The notes: generated by a model not told the origin, from the letters alone. Positions 24,716 through 33,426 are shown, counted from the first letter of the stretch. The stretch is DNA of 64,000 nucleotides from Nocardia abscessus NBRC 100374 (GCF_000308455.1 NZ_BAFP01000274.1:328036-392035); one strand, 5' to 3'. Made by a program: numbers and translations.

Positions 24716-27700
24716 TCACCGTGCGGCGGGCGCGGCCTCCGGGGCGGTGTGGCTGCCCGCCGGTGCGAGGCCGGGCATTTCGAGCACGGCGCAGGCGGCC
24801 AGGTCGCGGGCCTCGACTGGCGTCAACCGAGTTCCTGCGGTGTGGCTTTCGGCGAAAGAGCGCTCGCCGAGCGCCGTTCTGGCGAGGTTCGCCGGACGGT
24901 CGATGTCGGGGCGTTCGGCGGGCAGCAGCGCGATGCCGTTGACCTCGCGCACGGCGGCCGCGGCGCCCAGCAGGCGGGCGGCGGTGTCCGGCTCGCCCAT
25001 TCCGGCCAGCACCGAGGCGAGTGCGGCCAGGGCGAAGGCGGTGTCGCGCGGCGCGCCGATACGCTGGGCGCCGTCGAACGCGTTCAGGTACAGGGCGAAC
25101 GCGGCGGCGAAATCGTCGCGTCGTTCATGGATGTAGCCCAGCTCCACTTGGAGCATCGGCAGGAACAGCGGAGTCTCCGCACCCTCGGCGAGGGGGAGTG
25201 CGAGCAGTTCGCGCAGGATCTGCTCGGCGATCTCGAACCGGCCGTCGCGCCGCGCGGTGAACGCGAGCACGACAGCGGCGAACAACCGGCCCGGTTCATA
25301 TCCGTGCTCGGCCGCGATCCGCTGCGCCTGTTCACCGAGCGCGCGGGCCCGATCGAAGTCGGTGTTCTGCATGGCGATCCAGCCCATCCAGGACAGATGG
25401 GTGCACGCCTGCCCCCATAGCTCGAGCTCCTGCGCCAGGCCGAGTGCCTCGGCGTGTATGTCGGCGGCGGCGGCCAGTTCACCGGTGAGTTCGGCCAGCC
25501 CGCCCAGCCATTCCGCGGCCTGGAGCCTGCCCCAGCGGTCGTCGAGTTCGGCGAACAACCGTGCGGCCGTGCGCGCGTGCCGCTCCAGCGCTGCCAGGTC
25601 CACGCGATTGTGGGCGGCCTTGGCCAGCGCCACGTGTCCCGCGGCGACACCCCAGCGGTCGCCGAGTTCTTCGAAGACCGGAAGTGCCTTGCACAGCATG
25701 GATTCCGACTCGGTGACGTCCCCGGACTCCAGCGCGGACGATCCGAGGAAGAGCTCCGCGCGGGCCCGCCCCGCCGGATCGTCGACCGTGTCGTACAGCG
25801 CGAACACCGCGGCCCGCTCGGCCGCCCCGGCACCGAACTCGCCTTGCTGGAACGCGAATCCGACGCTCCACGCCAGGGCTCGGGCGCGGTGCGGCGGCGA
25901 ACCGCCGAGCGCCAGCGCCGCGTCCAGCCAGCGGCGGGCCTCGCTCAGCCGGCCGCGCAACTGCCAGTACCACGCGAGCGCGTTCACCAACCGCAGCGCT
26001 CGGTCGGCCTCGCCCGCGCGGATGAAGCCGTCCAGCGCCGCGCGCAGATTGGCCGTCTCCTCGTCGAGCCACCGCAGCCAGCGTCGTTGGTCGGCGCCGT
26101 AGAGCTCGGGCTCGGCGCGCTCGGCCAGCCGCAGGTGGTACCGGTGGTGAGCCAGGTGCGCCGCGTCGAACTCGCCTGCGTCGGCCAGCCGGTCGAGACC
26201 GAACGCGGCCACCGATTCCAGCAAGCGGTAGCGCCGCCCGGCCGTATGTACCAGCGAGCGGTCGACCAGCCTTGCGATGACGTCGGCGACGACCGATTCG
26301 TCCACCGGGGTCGCGCCCTCGCCGGAGCACACCGCCTCCGCGGCCGCGAGGGTGCATCCGCCCGTATGCACCGCGAGCCTGCGCAGCACCGCCTGCTCGG
26401 TCGCGTCGAGCAGGCCCCAGCTCCAGTCGATCATCGCCGCCAGCGTCTGCTGCCGCGGCGGCACGCCGCGGTGCCCGGTGGCCAGCAGCTTGAACCGGTT
26501 GTCGAGCCGGGCGACGATCTCGTGCACGCCCAGCGCGCGCACACGGGTGGCGGCCAGTTCCAGCGCGAGCGGGATGCCGTCGAGCCTGCGGCACAGGGTG
26601 GCCACCGGCGCCGCGGTGTCGGCGTCGAGCACGAAATCGCGGGCGCCCGCCCGTGCTCGCGTCACGAACAGGCGCACCGCGCCCGTGCGGGCGATCTCGT
26701 CGAGCGCCGCGTCCCGGGCGGGCACCTCGAGCGGTTCCAGCGCGACGATGTCCTCACCGGGCAGCCGGAGCGGTTCGCGGCTGGTGGCCAGGATGTGCAG
26801 TCCCGGTGCCGCGCCGAGCAGCGATTCGGCGAGTTCGGCGGCTCGATCCACCACGTGCTCGCAGTTGTCCAGCACCAACAGCAGTTCCTGGTCGGACAAT
26901 GCGTCGCACAACAGCCCGGTGATGTCGGCGCCGTCGGCGGCGCGGATGCCGAGCACACCGGCCACGGCATCGGCGAGGAACGACGTGCCGTCGGTCGAGG
27001 TCGGTTGCAGCGCGGCCAGTTCGACCAGCCAGCTACCGTGGGCGAACCGCTCGGTCAGCGCCGCCGCGGCGGCGAGCGACAAACGCGTCTTGCCCACCCC
27101 ACCCGGTCCGGTCAGCGTGACCAGCCGGGCGGTGGCGACGGTGTCGCACAACTGCGCGAGGTCGGTATCGCGACCGATCAGCTCGGTGCGCTGCGCCGGG
27201 ACGTTCGAGGTGCGCCGCCGGGTGACCGCGGTTTCCGGTGGCGGCGCGGCAAGCGGCAGATCCTGCTCGAGGATCGCGCGGTGCAGCGCGACCAGCTCCG
27301 GGCCCGGGTCGATGCCGAGTTCGTCGTCGAGGCGCCTGCGCAGATCCTCGTAACCGACCAGCGCCTCGGCCTGCCTTCCCGCGCCGTACAGTGCGCGCAG
27401 GTGGGCGGCGCGCAGCCGCTCGCGCAGCGGATGGGCTGCCACGAACGCCGTGAGTTCCCCCGCGACCTCCCGGTATTCGCCCAGTGACAACCGAGCCTCG
27501 GCCAGCTCCTCGACCGCCACCAGACGCTGCTCCTCGAGCTGTGCGATGGCGGGTTGCGCGAAGGGAGCATCGCGGAAATCGGCGAACGCGGGGCCACGCC
27601 AGACAGCGACCGCCTCCGTGAGGGCCCGGACCCGCTCGGCCGGCTCGGTGGCGGCGCGCGCGGACGCCACCAGTGCGCGAAACTCCTGCGCGTCGATGTC

Positions 27701-27991
27701 GGAGGTGGCCAGCCGATATCCCGGCGGCGGGGAGACAACCAGGTCGCGGCCGCCGGGTTCGGCGTCTTCGAGCGCCCTGCGCAGTTGCGAGGCTTTCGCG
27801 GCCAGCGTGCCCGCCGGATTGCCGGGCGGGTCGTCGGCCCAGATGTCGTCGACCAGCCGGTCGCCGGACACCGGTTGGCCGGGGGTGACCAGCAGGTCGG
27901 CCAGCAGCGCCCGGACCTTGGCGCCCGGAATCGGCACCACGGCACCCGCATCCGTCCAGACCGTCAACGGACCCAGCACCCCGAAACGCAT
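24716..27991 (-). CDS. large SARP/AfsR-type regulator (HTH-BTAD-NB-ARC-TPR)
   Basis: 1091 residues. An OmpR-like DNA-binding domain (about 10-90: GDRLVDDIWADDPPGN, LVVSPPPGYRL), the BTAD domain (95-245, ending LGIDPGPELVALHRAILEQD), an AAA/NB-ARC ATPase with P-loop GPGGVGKT (295-302) and LLLVLDNCEHV (Walker B), then TPR repeats to the C-terminus. This is the architecture of AfsR-like pathway regulators, in which ATP binding and phosphorylation tune promoter activation. It is divergent from a 53-aa ORF and a flavin reductase; two heptamer direct repeats typical of SARP sites precede those genes and the reductase at 28982. GC-rich, intact, with no frameshift. Confidence 0.92.
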   Translation of the reverse strand: MRFGVLGPLTVWTDAGAVVPIPGAKVRALLADLLVTPGQPVSGDRLVDDIWADDPPGNPAGTLAAKASQLRRALEDAEPGGRDLVVSPPPGYRLATSDIDAQEFRALVASARAATEPAERVRALTEAVAVWRGPAFADFRDAPFAQPAIAQLEEQRLVAVEELAEARLSLGEYREVAGELTAFVAAHPLRERLRAAHLRALYGAGRQAEALVGYEDLRRRLDDELGIDPGPELVALHRAILEQDLPLAAPPPETAVTRRRTSNVPAQRTELIGRDTDLAQLCDTVATARLVTLTGPGGVGKTRLSLAAAAALTERFAHGSWLVELAALQPTSTDGTSFLADAVAGVLGIRAADGADITGLLCDALSDQELLLVLDNCEHVVDRAAELAESLLGAAPGLHILATSREPLRLPGEDIVALEPLEVPARDAALDEIARTGAVRLFVTRARAGARDFVLDADTAAPVATLCRRLDGIPLALELAATRVRALGVHEIVARLDNRFKLLATGHRGVPPRQQTLAAMIDWSWGLLDATEQAVLRRLAVHTGGCTLAAAEAVCSGEGATPVDESVVADVIARLVDRSLVHTAGRRYRLLESVAAFGLDRLADAGEFDAAHLAHHRYHLRLAERAEPELYGADQRRWLRWLDEETANLRAALDGFIRAGEADRALRLVNALAWYWQLRGRLSEARRWLDAALALGGSPPHRARALAWSVGFAFQQGEFGAGAAERAAVFALYDTVDDPAGRARAELFLGSSALESGDVTESESMLCKALPVFEELGDRWGVAAGHVALAKAAHNRVDLAALERHARTAARLFAELDDRWGRLQAAEWLGGLAELTGELAAAADIHAEALGLAQELELWGQACTHLSWMGWIAMQNTDFDRARALGEQAQRIAAEHGYEPGRLFAAVVLAFTARRDGRFEIAEQILRELLALPLAEGAETPLFLPMLQVELGYIHERRDDFAAAFALYLNAFDGAQRIGAPRDTAFALAALASVLAGMGEPDTAARLLGAAAAVREVNGIALLPAERPDIDRPANLARTALGERSFAESHTAGTRLTPVEARDLAACAVLEMPGLAPAGSHTAPEAAPAAR

Positions 27992-28023
27992 GGGAGCAGC
28001 CTAGGCGAGCGGTACGACAGGCG

Positions 28024-28041
28024 ACCGCAAACAAATCGGAA
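28024..28041 (+). promoter_or_regulatory. SARP-type box 1
   Basis: ACCGCAA-ACAA-ATCGGAA: two heptamers 11 bases apart, with CACAGT (28053-28058) 11 bases after the second heptamer as a possible -10 box. Nearly identical to box 2, in the gap between the SARP gene and the ORF at 28097. Confidence 0.6.
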
Positions 28042-28096
28042 GGTGGAGGACTCACAGTGAGAACGCCGAACCCGAACTCCCGGAAGGAGTCGAGAC

Positions 28097-28258
28097 ATGA
28101 AACCCACCACCGCCAGTATGGCCGCGTCGGTTCTGCTCACCTGTGACAAGGCAGGGCCGGACGAGAAGATGTCGGCCGCTCCCGGCGTCCGCGTCGAGGA
28201 GATGTTCCGGCTCGTCGGCGGTGTCCTGGGCGACGCACCGGTGCGGGACGCGCGATGA
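28097..28258 (+). CDS. 53-aa hypothetical protein coupled to flavin reductase
   Basis: Starts MKPTTASMAASVLL at ATG 28097, seven bases after GGAAGGAG, and ends in a TGA that overlaps the ATG of the next gene (ATGA). Not recognised; it has no signal peptide or membrane helix and looks like the remnant or regulatory leader of a larger protein. The excellent ribosome-binding site and the coupling argue that it is translated. Confidence 0.5.
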   Translation: MKPTTASMAASVLLTCDKAGPDEKMSAAPGVRVEEMFRLVGGVLGDAPVRDAR

Positions 28259-28842
28259 TCGGCCCGCATCCGGTACGGGTGGCGTTGATCGTGGGCAGCA
28301 CGCGCACCGGCCGTTTCGGTCCCACGGTGGCGGACTGGTTCGCCGGGCGGATGTGCCGCCGCCCCGAGGTGGACCTGGACCGGATCGATCTCGCGACGGC
28401 CGCGCTGCCCGACCGTTTGACCGACCACGACGAGCCGGCGCCACCAGCGGTCCGCGAGCTCGGCGAACGGCTGGCGGCCGCGGACGCGTTCGTCCTGGTC
28501 ACTCCGGAGTACAACCGCAGCTTCCCGGCGGCAGTGAAGAACGCCGTCGACTGGTTCGACGCGGAATGGGCGGCCAAGCCCGTCACGGTGGTGGGATACG
28601 GCGGCGACGCCGACGGCGGTCACGCCGCCGCCCAGTTGCGCCCGGTCTTCGGCGAACTGAACGCGGTGCCCATCCGTCGCACCCTCACCATCACCAAGGC
28701 ATGGCAGCGCTACGCGAGCGACGGCAGCTGGCCGCGCCGCGACCCGGAACTGGACGAGGCTGTGGACGGTGTGCTCGACCAGCTGCTGTGGTGGGCGAGC
28801 GCCCTGCGCGAGGCACGGGCGAAGACCCCGTTCGTGCGGTAG
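28255..28842 (+). CDS. NADPH-dependent FMN reductase family protein
   Basis: 195 residues of the flavodoxin-like fold: VALIVGSTRTGRFGPTVADW binds the FMN phosphate, and VLVTPEYNRSFPAAVKNAVDW is the family signature. Such enzymes reduce FMN, quinones or azo compounds with NAD(P)H in the cytoplasm. It could supply FMNH2 to luciferase-like monooxygenases, but it is 4 kb from the sulfur operon, so this is only a possibility. It sits under SARP-type box 1, divergent from the SARP regulator, which probably controls it. Confidence 0.88.
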   Translation: MIGPHPVRVALIVGSTRTGRFGPTVADWFAGRMCRRPEVDLDRIDLATAALPDRLTDHDEPAPPAVRELGERLAAADAFVLVTPEYNRSFPAAVKNAVDWFDAEWAAKPVTVVGYGGDADGGHAAAQLRPVFGELNAVPIRRTLTITKAWQRYASDGSWPRRDPELDEAVDGVLDQLLWWASALREARAKTPFVR

Positions 28843-28884
28843 AAAAGCATGCTCGGGCGGTGTCCGTCCCGAAGGTACGGAGCA

Positions 28885-28902
28885 ACCGTAAACAAACCGT
28901 AA
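28885..28902 (+). promoter_or_regulatory. SARP-type box 2
   Basis: Perfect direct repeat ACCGTAA-ACAA-ACCGTAA (heptamers, four-base spacer), with CAGAGT (28914-28919) 11 bases further on, exactly as in box 1. It lies upstream of the reductase gene at 28982. Confidence 0.7.
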
Positions 28903-28981
28903 GGCGGTACCAGCAGAGTCGTTCCAGGCAGCGACACCGGCCGCACCCCGGCAACCGCCGGACTCGATGAGAGGAAACACC

Positions 28982-29533
28982 ATGGGCACCATCGCAGTTC
29001 ACGAGTTCATAGCACTCGACGGAGTGTACGAGGATCCGTCCTGGACCTTCGAATACGGATTCGACCCGAAGATGGGGGAGACCCTCGGGGCGATCACTTC
29101 GGCGTCGAAGGCGATCCTGCTCGGGCGCATCACGTTCGAGATGTTCGCCCCGGCTTGGTCTACCCGCACCGTGGAGGACGACCCGGGCGCGCCGTTCTTC
29201 AACGAAACGACGAAGTACGTCGTCGGCGCCCGGGAGCCGCAGGTGGAATGGGCCAACAGCACCCGCGTCGGCGCCTACGACCCGGACGTGATCCGCAAGC
29301 TCAAGGACGAAATCGACGGCACCATCTACATCAGCGGCAGCGGCACGCTGGTGCGGGCGCTGCTGGCGGACGGCCTGGTCGACGACCTGCACCTGTTCGT
29401 CTACCCGATCGCGCTCGGCAAGGGCAAGCGCCTGTGGAGCGACGGCGTCGACGCGACCAAGCTGGCGCTCAAAGAGCACGAGGTCTACGCCAACGGCGTC
29501 GTTCACCTCGACTACGGCCCGGCCCAGGGCTGA
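28982..29533 (+). CDS. RibD/dihydrofolate-reductase-like protein
   Basis: 183 residues starting MGTIAVHEFIALDGVY at ATG 28982 (GAGAGGA upstream; an ATG at 28967 would add five residues). RibD C-terminal/DHFR fold: FIALDGVYEDPSW, ILLGRITFEMFAPAW, GTIYISGSGTLVRALLADGLVDDL and LFVYPIALGKGKRLW are typical. YyaP/YwjB-like members bind NADPH, but their substrates are mostly unknown. SARP box 2 lies in its promoter region, so it may belong to the same regulon as the flavin reductase. Confidence 0.88.
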   Translation: MGTIAVHEFIALDGVYEDPSWTFEYGFDPKMGETLGAITSASKAILLGRITFEMFAPAWSTRTVEDDPGAPFFNETTKYVVGAREPQVEWANSTRVGAYDPDVIRKLKDEIDGTIYISGSGTLVRALLADGLVDDLHLFVYPIALGKGKRLWSDGVDATKLALKEHEVYANGVVHLDYGPAQG

Positions 29534-29545
29534 TGTCGCGCGGAA

Positions 29546-29568
29546 GGGCGGCCCGTTTCGGGCCGCCC
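29546..29568 (+). terminator. terminator hairpin
   Basis: Perfect 9-base stem GGGCGGCCC / GGGCCGCCC around GTTTC, starting 12 bases after the stop of the reductase gene. Confidence 0.65.
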
Positions 29569-29608
29569 AGGCGATCCGGTGGTGCCGCCGCGGCGGGCAG
29601 CGAAGCCG

Positions 29609-29872
29609 TCAGCGCCGTCCGGTGCAGTATCCCTCGGGGGTGTACTGGCAAGGGCGCTCGTTGCGTCCACGGTATCCGCCGTGATTGCTGCTGCGACTCC
29701 GCTCTCCCACGCCGGAACCACGCTTGTCGGCCGGGTTGTGCGAGTACCGGTCCGCTGTCGTGGTCACGAACGATTCCGGCGCGGCGACGGACGCTGCCGT
29801 CACGACCGCCCCACCGATCAGCGCCGAAGCCACCACTCGACGCACCGTTACGCGCTTCCTTGTGTTCTCCAT
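29609..29872 (-). CDS. small secreted basic protein, 87 aa
   Basis: Starts MENTRKRVTVRRVVASALIGG at ATG 29872; an ATG at 29881 is also in frame. A charged start, a hydrophobic helix and an A-x-A-like site near ASVAAPES give a signal peptide; the mature part is short and hydrophilic, rich in arginine, serine and glycine, with two cysteines near the end (RPCQYTPEGYC). This resembles small exported peptides of actinobacteria; function unknown. Promoter DNA to its right is AT-rich. Confidence 0.55.
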   Translation of the reverse strand: MENTRKRVTVRRVVASALIGGAVVTAASVAAPESFVTTTADRYSHNPADKRGSGVGERSRSSNHGGYRGRNERPCQYTPEGYCTGRR

Positions 29873-30199
29873 GAGATTCATCCCGTCGATTAACGTGCCG
29901 TCATATAACGATACATTGATCGGTGACCCAACACACGTGTTTATTCCCAGTGCTGGGGATGACCCTCGATCGAGGGCCTGATCACGTGCTGCGGCTTGCT
30001 CGCCGTCCCAGCTCGCAGGCCGATGGCTCGGGTTGGACCGGACGTCGCAAAAAGATTCACACCCTGTCTAACGTGCCGTTCGCCAGGTCGCGGGCGCAAC
30101 GTCTGCGAGTTGGCGAGAGTCTTCGTGGTCGACGCGCCGAGGCGCATAGCGACCATGGAGCGCGGCCGTCATCGGCGCACTACTTGCCGTCGGAGCCGA
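29873..30199. other. 327-base intergenic region
   Basis: No gene seen. AT-rich stretches near 29895-29945, including the palindrome ACACGTGT, probably hold the promoter of the small secreted protein on the minus strand. Confidence 0.4.
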
Positions 30200-31171
30200 T
30201 CACGGCTGCGCCACGCCCAAGTCGCGGACTCGGCGCTTGTGATTCCAGCGGCCCGGGTCCGCCTCCAGGGCCGAGCGGTCCCAGTGGCCGAGCGCGGCGG
30301 CGGCCGTGTACGTCGTGTCGAGGAACTCGAGCAGCGCCGATTCGGGCGCTTCGGCGGTGCGAACCGCCTCGTACGGCAGGAGGAACTGCCGCAATTCCAT
30401 ACTGTAGAAGGCTTCTCGCGGACCGATGTGGTAGTCGGAGAAGCCGTCCGGCTCCGGGTACGCGTAGGCATAGAAGGCGCCTTCCGTGCCGCCGCCCGGC
30501 CAGAAGCCGCAGCTGCTCAGTTCATGCGAGTAGCCCTCGACCATGACCCAGTCGCCACAGTTGGGGGCGCCGCCCGGGTGTCGCGGAGCGGCCCGCCCGG
30601 AGAATCTGGTGCAGGCCAGATCCATCGCTCCCCAGAAGAAGTGCACCGGGCTCACTTTGCCGAGGAAACCCGATCGGAACTGGTGCATGACGCGATCGGC
30701 GGCGATCAGTTGCCGCCAGAACAGGGTGGCGGCCGCGGCGTCATAGGAGCGGTGCTCGTAGTCCTCGGCGAACGGCACGGCGGGCTCGACCTCATTGGGT
30801 CTGCCCTGGATGTGCACCGGAATGCCGAGTTCGCCGAGCGCATCGATGGTTTCGCCGTAGAAAGCCGCCACCGGCTTGGGTTCGAGCGCGACCTGGCGAG
30901 TGCGGCCATCGCTGGAGCGGATGTGCAACCGGTGGTCGAGGAAGTCGAACTCGATATCGAAGCACCCCGCCGCATGCGGGATGGCGGAGGTGGTCAGTCC
31001 TCTCGGGCTGACGTAGAACGTCACCTGCCACCAGTGGTTGACCAGCGGAGCGCGGGAGAGTCTGATCTTGCCGACGATCTGTGTCCACATATGCAGCGTC
31101 TCGCGCGTAGGAGTCCAGCTATCGACGCGCAAGGCGGGCCACGGTTCGGGAGCGGTATCGGTGCCTGTCAT
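30200..31171 (-). CDS. DUF5996 family protein
   Basis: 323 residues, soluble. Recognised by the family text PWPALRVDSWTPTRETLHMW, VNHWWQVTFYVSPRGLTT, DFLDHRLHIRSSDGR, and the closing segments HFFWGAMDLACTRFSGR and FYAYAYPEPDGF. DUF5996 proteins occur widely in actinobacteria and proteobacteria without known activity; the conserved histidine/tryptophan-rich region suggests a binding pocket. ATG 31171 is preceded by GGAGG. Single gene. Confidence 0.85.
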   Translation of the reverse strand: MTGTDTAPEPWPALRVDSWTPTRETLHMWTQIVGKIRLSRAPLVNHWWQVTFYVSPRGLTTSAIPHAAGCFDIEFDFLDHRLHIRSSDGRTRQVALEPKPVAAFYGETIDALGELGIPVHIQGRPNEVEPAVPFAEDYEHRSYDAAAATLFWRQLIAADRVMHQFRSGFLGKVSPVHFFWGAMDLACTRFSGRAAPRHPGGAPNCGDWVMVEGYSHELSSCGFWPGGGTEGAFYAYAYPEPDGFSDYHIGPREAFYSMELRQFLLPYEAVRTAEAPESALLEFLDTTYTAAAALGHWDRSALEADPGRWNHKRRVRDLGVAQP

Positions 31172-31393
31172 TGCTGCACCTCCGTTCTTTCCGGGAATTG
31201 GCGGTGCCGGCGCCGCGCAGGCGCCCGGCGAGTCGCGGCGCAGCGTTCCTGCACGCTCAAACTACCCGGTGAACAGGTGCCCGGAAGCCCTAATGCACGG
31301 TAAACAGCAATCTGCTGGCAAATTCGCCGACGGGGGATCCCGGGCGGTCAATCGTCTGGTGCGCGGATGGACCGACGACCGGCGTGCGACGCT

Positions 31394-31588
31394 TCAGTGC
31401 CGGCGCGGCCAACTCTCGTGCGCGGACCCCATGCTCGCCAGCGGCAGTGCGGCCCCCTCGTCGGCCGTCCGGGCCGCACGGCGGGAATTCGGATCCCACA
31501 CCATGGCCGCGGCCGCACCGCCGAGCAGAACCAGGACGATGGCAACAATTGCCACCCACAGGAGTACCACCGCTATTTCTCCAGTCAT
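31394..31588 (-). CDS. small single-span membrane protein, type VWDP (paralogue)
   Basis: 64 residues from ATG 31588, with GGAG a dozen bases upstream. A hydrophobic helix (IAVVLLWVAIVAIVLVLLGG) runs into AAAAMVWDPNSRRAAR and a mixed tail. The AAMVWDP-x-x-RR junction and the overall plan match the protein at 4170-4358, on the opposite strand 27 kb away. Function unknown; 222 bases separate it from the DUF5996 gene downstream. Confidence 0.6.
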   Translation of the reverse strand: MTGEIAVVLLWVAIVAIVLVLLGGAAAAMVWDPNSRRAARTADEGAALPLASMGSAHESWPRRH

Positions 31589-31811
31589 TCCGTCCGCTCC
31601 ATATTGCGCGTTATGCTGTGGCGGACAATCGCTTTCGTGCTTGCGAGCATTCTTTACACGCGGGGCAATCAGCGCGAATCGACACGCGGATTCTGTGGTG
31701 TGCCAGCACAACGGCTCCCGGGGTTTGGGATACGTCTGGTAACGCATAATGTCGCGACCGGACGGCGAGACGAGGCCCGGATGTCGGTGCGCGGCAAGGA
31801 TTCTTCGACGG

Positions 31812-32027
31812 ATGCGCGAGTTCACCGCGTTGGCGGATGCCGAATCCGAGGACGAGAACCTCGACGATTTCTCCGAATGGCTGGAGCGGGGGTATGTCGA
31901 TCCTCCGCATCTCTACTGCGACACAGGGTGGCAGTTGTGGCGCCGGATGGTCGAAACCGGCAGGCTCGGCGGGGTGGACGCCGAACCACCGCGTCGGATA
32001 CGGGTTCGATGCCCGCTTCGGTCGTGG
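31812..32027 (+). pseudogene. possible gene fragment, acidic N-terminal piece
   Basis: The frame from ATG 31812 (MREFTALADAESEDENLDD, then WLERGYVDPPHLYCD, WQLWRRMVETGRL) has plausible protein texture for about 60 codons. Beyond about 32000 it runs antisense to the broken phosphonatase-like gene and the FAD oxidase and turns arginine-rich, with no stop until 32528. Probably the front of an unrecognised gene cut at the same junction. Weak evidence. Confidence 0.3.
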
Positions 32028-32029
32028 CG

Positions 32030-32119
32030 GCCCCCGAAAGCGCGCAGCACGAGTCCGCTGTCGGCGACCGTGGTCCCGGCCATGGCGAGGACGGCGACTT
32101 CGATCGTGTTGTCCGGCAT
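32030..32119 (-). pseudogene. phosphonatase-like HAD hydrolase, N-terminal remnant
   Basis: Thirty codons from ATG 32119: MPDNTIEVAVLAMAGTTVAD and SGLVLRAFGG. This is the start of the TIGR03351 phosphonatase-like hydrolase family, which normally reads VVxDMAGTTVxDxGLV. The frame then loses homology and ends at 31913 in unrelated arginine-rich text. The nucleophile Asp of DMAGTT is Ala here (GCC for GAC). It lies ten bases after the FAD oxidase gene, its usual partner. Confidence 0.6.
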
Positions 32120-32128
32120 GGTCGATCG

Positions 32129-33256
32129 TCAGAGTCCGAGCAGGTCGGCGGTTTCCTCGCCGAGGACGGGGCCGAGGGTCATGCCGCGGCCGCCGGGGCC
32201 GGTGATCACCCGGACGTGCCGGTCGGCTCGGGCGCGGGTGACCGGGACATCGGGGTCGGCGCTCTGGCTGTACACGCCTGCCCAGCGCCGCACGATCGGC
32301 GGCAGTTCGCGGCCCAGCAACTCCTCGGCCACGGCGGTGAGATGTTCGTACGGGGCCTCGTCGAGGTCGAATGCGAAAGGCTCGGTGTACTCGTGGGTGT
32401 CGCCGATGGTCACACCGCCGTGCAAGCGCTGCACGCACAGCAGTTGCATCTTGTGCTCGGCGGCGGTCGCTGTCTGCGACTGTTCCCGGTTCAGCAGGTC
32501 CACCTCGGGGCCCGCGAAGCCGGGGTAGTAGCGGAAGCTGTCGCCGTCGGCGACCGCCGTGGTGAGCGGTTCGCCCAGCGCGGCGGTCTGCATCATCTGC
32601 AGCCGGACCCGCCGCACCGGCAGCATTCCGGCCAGTTCCCTGGCCAGGCCGGTGTGCGCCGCGCCGGGGCAGACGAGCACGAGATCGGCGTCGAAGACGC
32701 GGTCCCGGTCGTCGCGCACCCGCGCGCCGGAACCGGTGTCGGTGACCGTCCTGGCCTCGGTGCCGGAATGGAAGGTGTAGCGGTCGCTCGCGGTGAGGTA
32801 GGCGCGCAGCGCGGGCAGCGCCTGCCGTGACTCGACCACGGCATCGGTCGAACAATGCAGTCCGGCAAGGAATTTGCCGCGCAGCGCGGGATTGACGGCG
32901 CGCACGCGCTCCGGGTCGAGTAATTCGAACCCGCGCGCCTCGGCCTCGGGACCGGCCGCCGCGGCCTCGGCCACCGCGAGTTCCTCCGGGGTGCGCACCA
33001 GGGTGAGCGAGCCCGCCGGCCGGAATCCGACTCCGGGCACCTTGCCGCCGATCTCCTCCCACAGCACCCGCGAACGCAGGGCGAGGTCGAGTTCCGCGGC
33101 CGACCGCCCGGACACCCGGATCAGGCCGAAATTGCGTACGGTCGCCCCGCGGGCTTCCGGTTCCCGTTCCAGCTGCACGACTTCGTGTCCGCGGCGGATC
33201 GCGGCCAAGGCGTGGGCGGTGCCGAGGATGCCGCCGCCGATGATCACCAATCGCAT
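32129..33256 (-). CDS. TIGR03364-type FAD-dependent oxidoreductase
   Basis: 375 residues of the DAO (glycine/sarcosine oxidase-like) family. The N-terminal Rossmann motif VIIGGGILGTAHALAAIRRG binds FAD, and the C-terminus ITGPGGRGMTLGPVLGEETADL is the second FAD block. The subfamily is known to sit beside phosphonatase-like hydrolases and is proposed to oxidise an aminophosphonate-type substrate. Here the partner gene is reduced to a stub. ATG 33256 has AAGG-like purines upstream. Confidence 0.82.
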   Translation of the reverse strand: MRLVIIGGGILGTAHALAAIRRGHEVVQLEREPEARGATVRNFGLIRVSGRSAAELDLALRSRVLWEEIGGKVPGVGFRPAGSLTLVRTPEELAVAEAAAAGPEAEARGFELLDPERVRAVNPALRGKFLAGLHCSTDAVVESRQALPALRAYLTASDRYTFHSGTEARTVTDTGSGARVRDDRDRVFDADLVLVCPGAAHTGLARELAGMLPVRRVRLQMMQTAALGEPLTTAVADGDSFRYYPGFAGPEVDLLNREQSQTATAAEHKMQLLCVQRLHGGVTIGDTHEYTEPFAFDLDEAPYEHLTAVAEELLGRELPPIVRRWAGVYSQSADPDVPVTRARADRHVRVITGPGGRGMTLGPVLGEETADLLGL

Positions 33257-33399
33257 GGTTCAAGGATGAATGGTATGGACCGATCATTTTGCTGTGACCT
33301 GCGGTTGTGGGCCATGCCACAACTTCGGGGAACCCGGCAGCTCCAGGCCTTTATGGTCAGCCGTTCATTTCGTCTGCGACCGCACTCGAGTTGACGCTT

Positions 33400-33426
33400 T
33401 GAGAGACTGAAACTTACTGTCTCTCA
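33400..33426 (+). promoter_or_regulatory. promoter overlapped by an inverted repeat
   Basis: TGAGAGAC (33400-33407) and GTCTCTCA (33419-33426) form a perfect 8-base inverted repeat with an 11-base spacer. TTGACG (33391-33396) and TACTGT (33415-33420) are plausible -35 and -10 boxes 18 bases apart, so the repeat covers the core promoter like an operator. Confidence 0.45.

Noticed and set aside
26277..27353. Serine-rich 358-aa plus frame over the SARP gene
   Set aside because: Antisense shadow with no domain content.
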